DNA of 5,499 nucleotides. Source: Chloroflexota bacterium. GTDB taxonomy: Bacteria > Chloroflexota > Dehalococcoidia > UBA2247 > RBG-13-53-26. The stretch lies in contig JAFNFZ010000321.1 of the NCBI GenBank assembly GCA_017885485.1, positions 1 through 5,499 on the forward strand, written 5' to 3'. Under the pieces are notes generated by a model. The model was given only the letters and a program-made list of their open reading frames with translations, did no database searches and was not told where the DNA came from. A program made the position numbers and the translations under genes. Positions 5,491 through 5,499 of this stretch are shown here, piece after piece. Each line of letters opens with the position of its first letter. The stretch's first letter is position 1.

Positions 5491-5499
5491 TTCTCAACC

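Larger units (their letters stand above)
5324..5499. other. Non-coding control region upstream of the integrase
   Basis: No convincing gene lies here. The region is less GC-rich than the genes around 5340-5435 and near 5475-5495. It holds the integrase promoter, the tandem 12-base array and the 16-base palindrome. Open frames crossing it encode repeats such as HNHKHNHKHN produced by the array and have no ribosome site. Confidence 0.7.

Noticed and set aside
5465..5499. Complete tRNA gene
   Set aside because: Only an anticodon-arm-like segment with a six-base loop is present; no acceptor stem, D arm or T arm could be paired in the visible sequence.

Overview
This is a high-GC stretch carrying part of a temperate tailed-phage genome, either a prophage or a free phage. 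Everything that reads convincingly as coding lies on the minus strand. The window therefore runs from a regulatory and possible attachment region at its right edge, leftward through an integrase, small unknown genes and the DNA-packaging genes, into the start of the head genes at its left edge. The host cannot be named from the sequence. Strong AGGAGG ribosome-binding sites, third codon positions dominated by G and C, and ATG/GTG/TTG starts fit a high-GC bacterium. Three protein styles (the small terminase subunit with an HGFY motif, the replication-protein-like tail, and the small Cys/His protein) remind me of Chloroflexota and Actinomycetota elements, but that is memory, not a search.

Layout from right to left in the direction of transcription. 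Positions 5324-5499 hold no gene. They contain a 16-base imperfect palindrome that includes TATAAT, three head-to-tail copies of a 12-base repeat, and a good sigma-70 type promoter reading left. Next come a tyrosine recombinase (4304-5281, TTG start favoured), a 126-residue protein resembling the tail of replication initiators, a 70-residue unknown, and a 49-residue basic protein nested between two neighbours. These are followed by a probable small terminase subunit, the large terminase subunit with ATPase and nuclease motifs, a 92-residue Cys/His protein, and an SPP1 Gp6-type portal protein. Past the portal stop, a well-placed ribosome site and ATG open another gene, but its coding signal moves through all three frames before the window edge.

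The genes touch or overlap at nearly every junction (4, 35, 53, 4, 8 and 14 base overlaps; 11 and 3 base gaps). No terminator or second promoter was seen inside, so one transcript from the promoter near 5359-5388 could cover the block. The terminase subunits and portal form the motor and docking ring that load DNA into the procapsid; the integrase would insert the genome into the host chromosome. Placing the integrase as first gene of the same transcriptional unit as packaging, with no repressor or replication block between, is the oddest large-scale property of the window.
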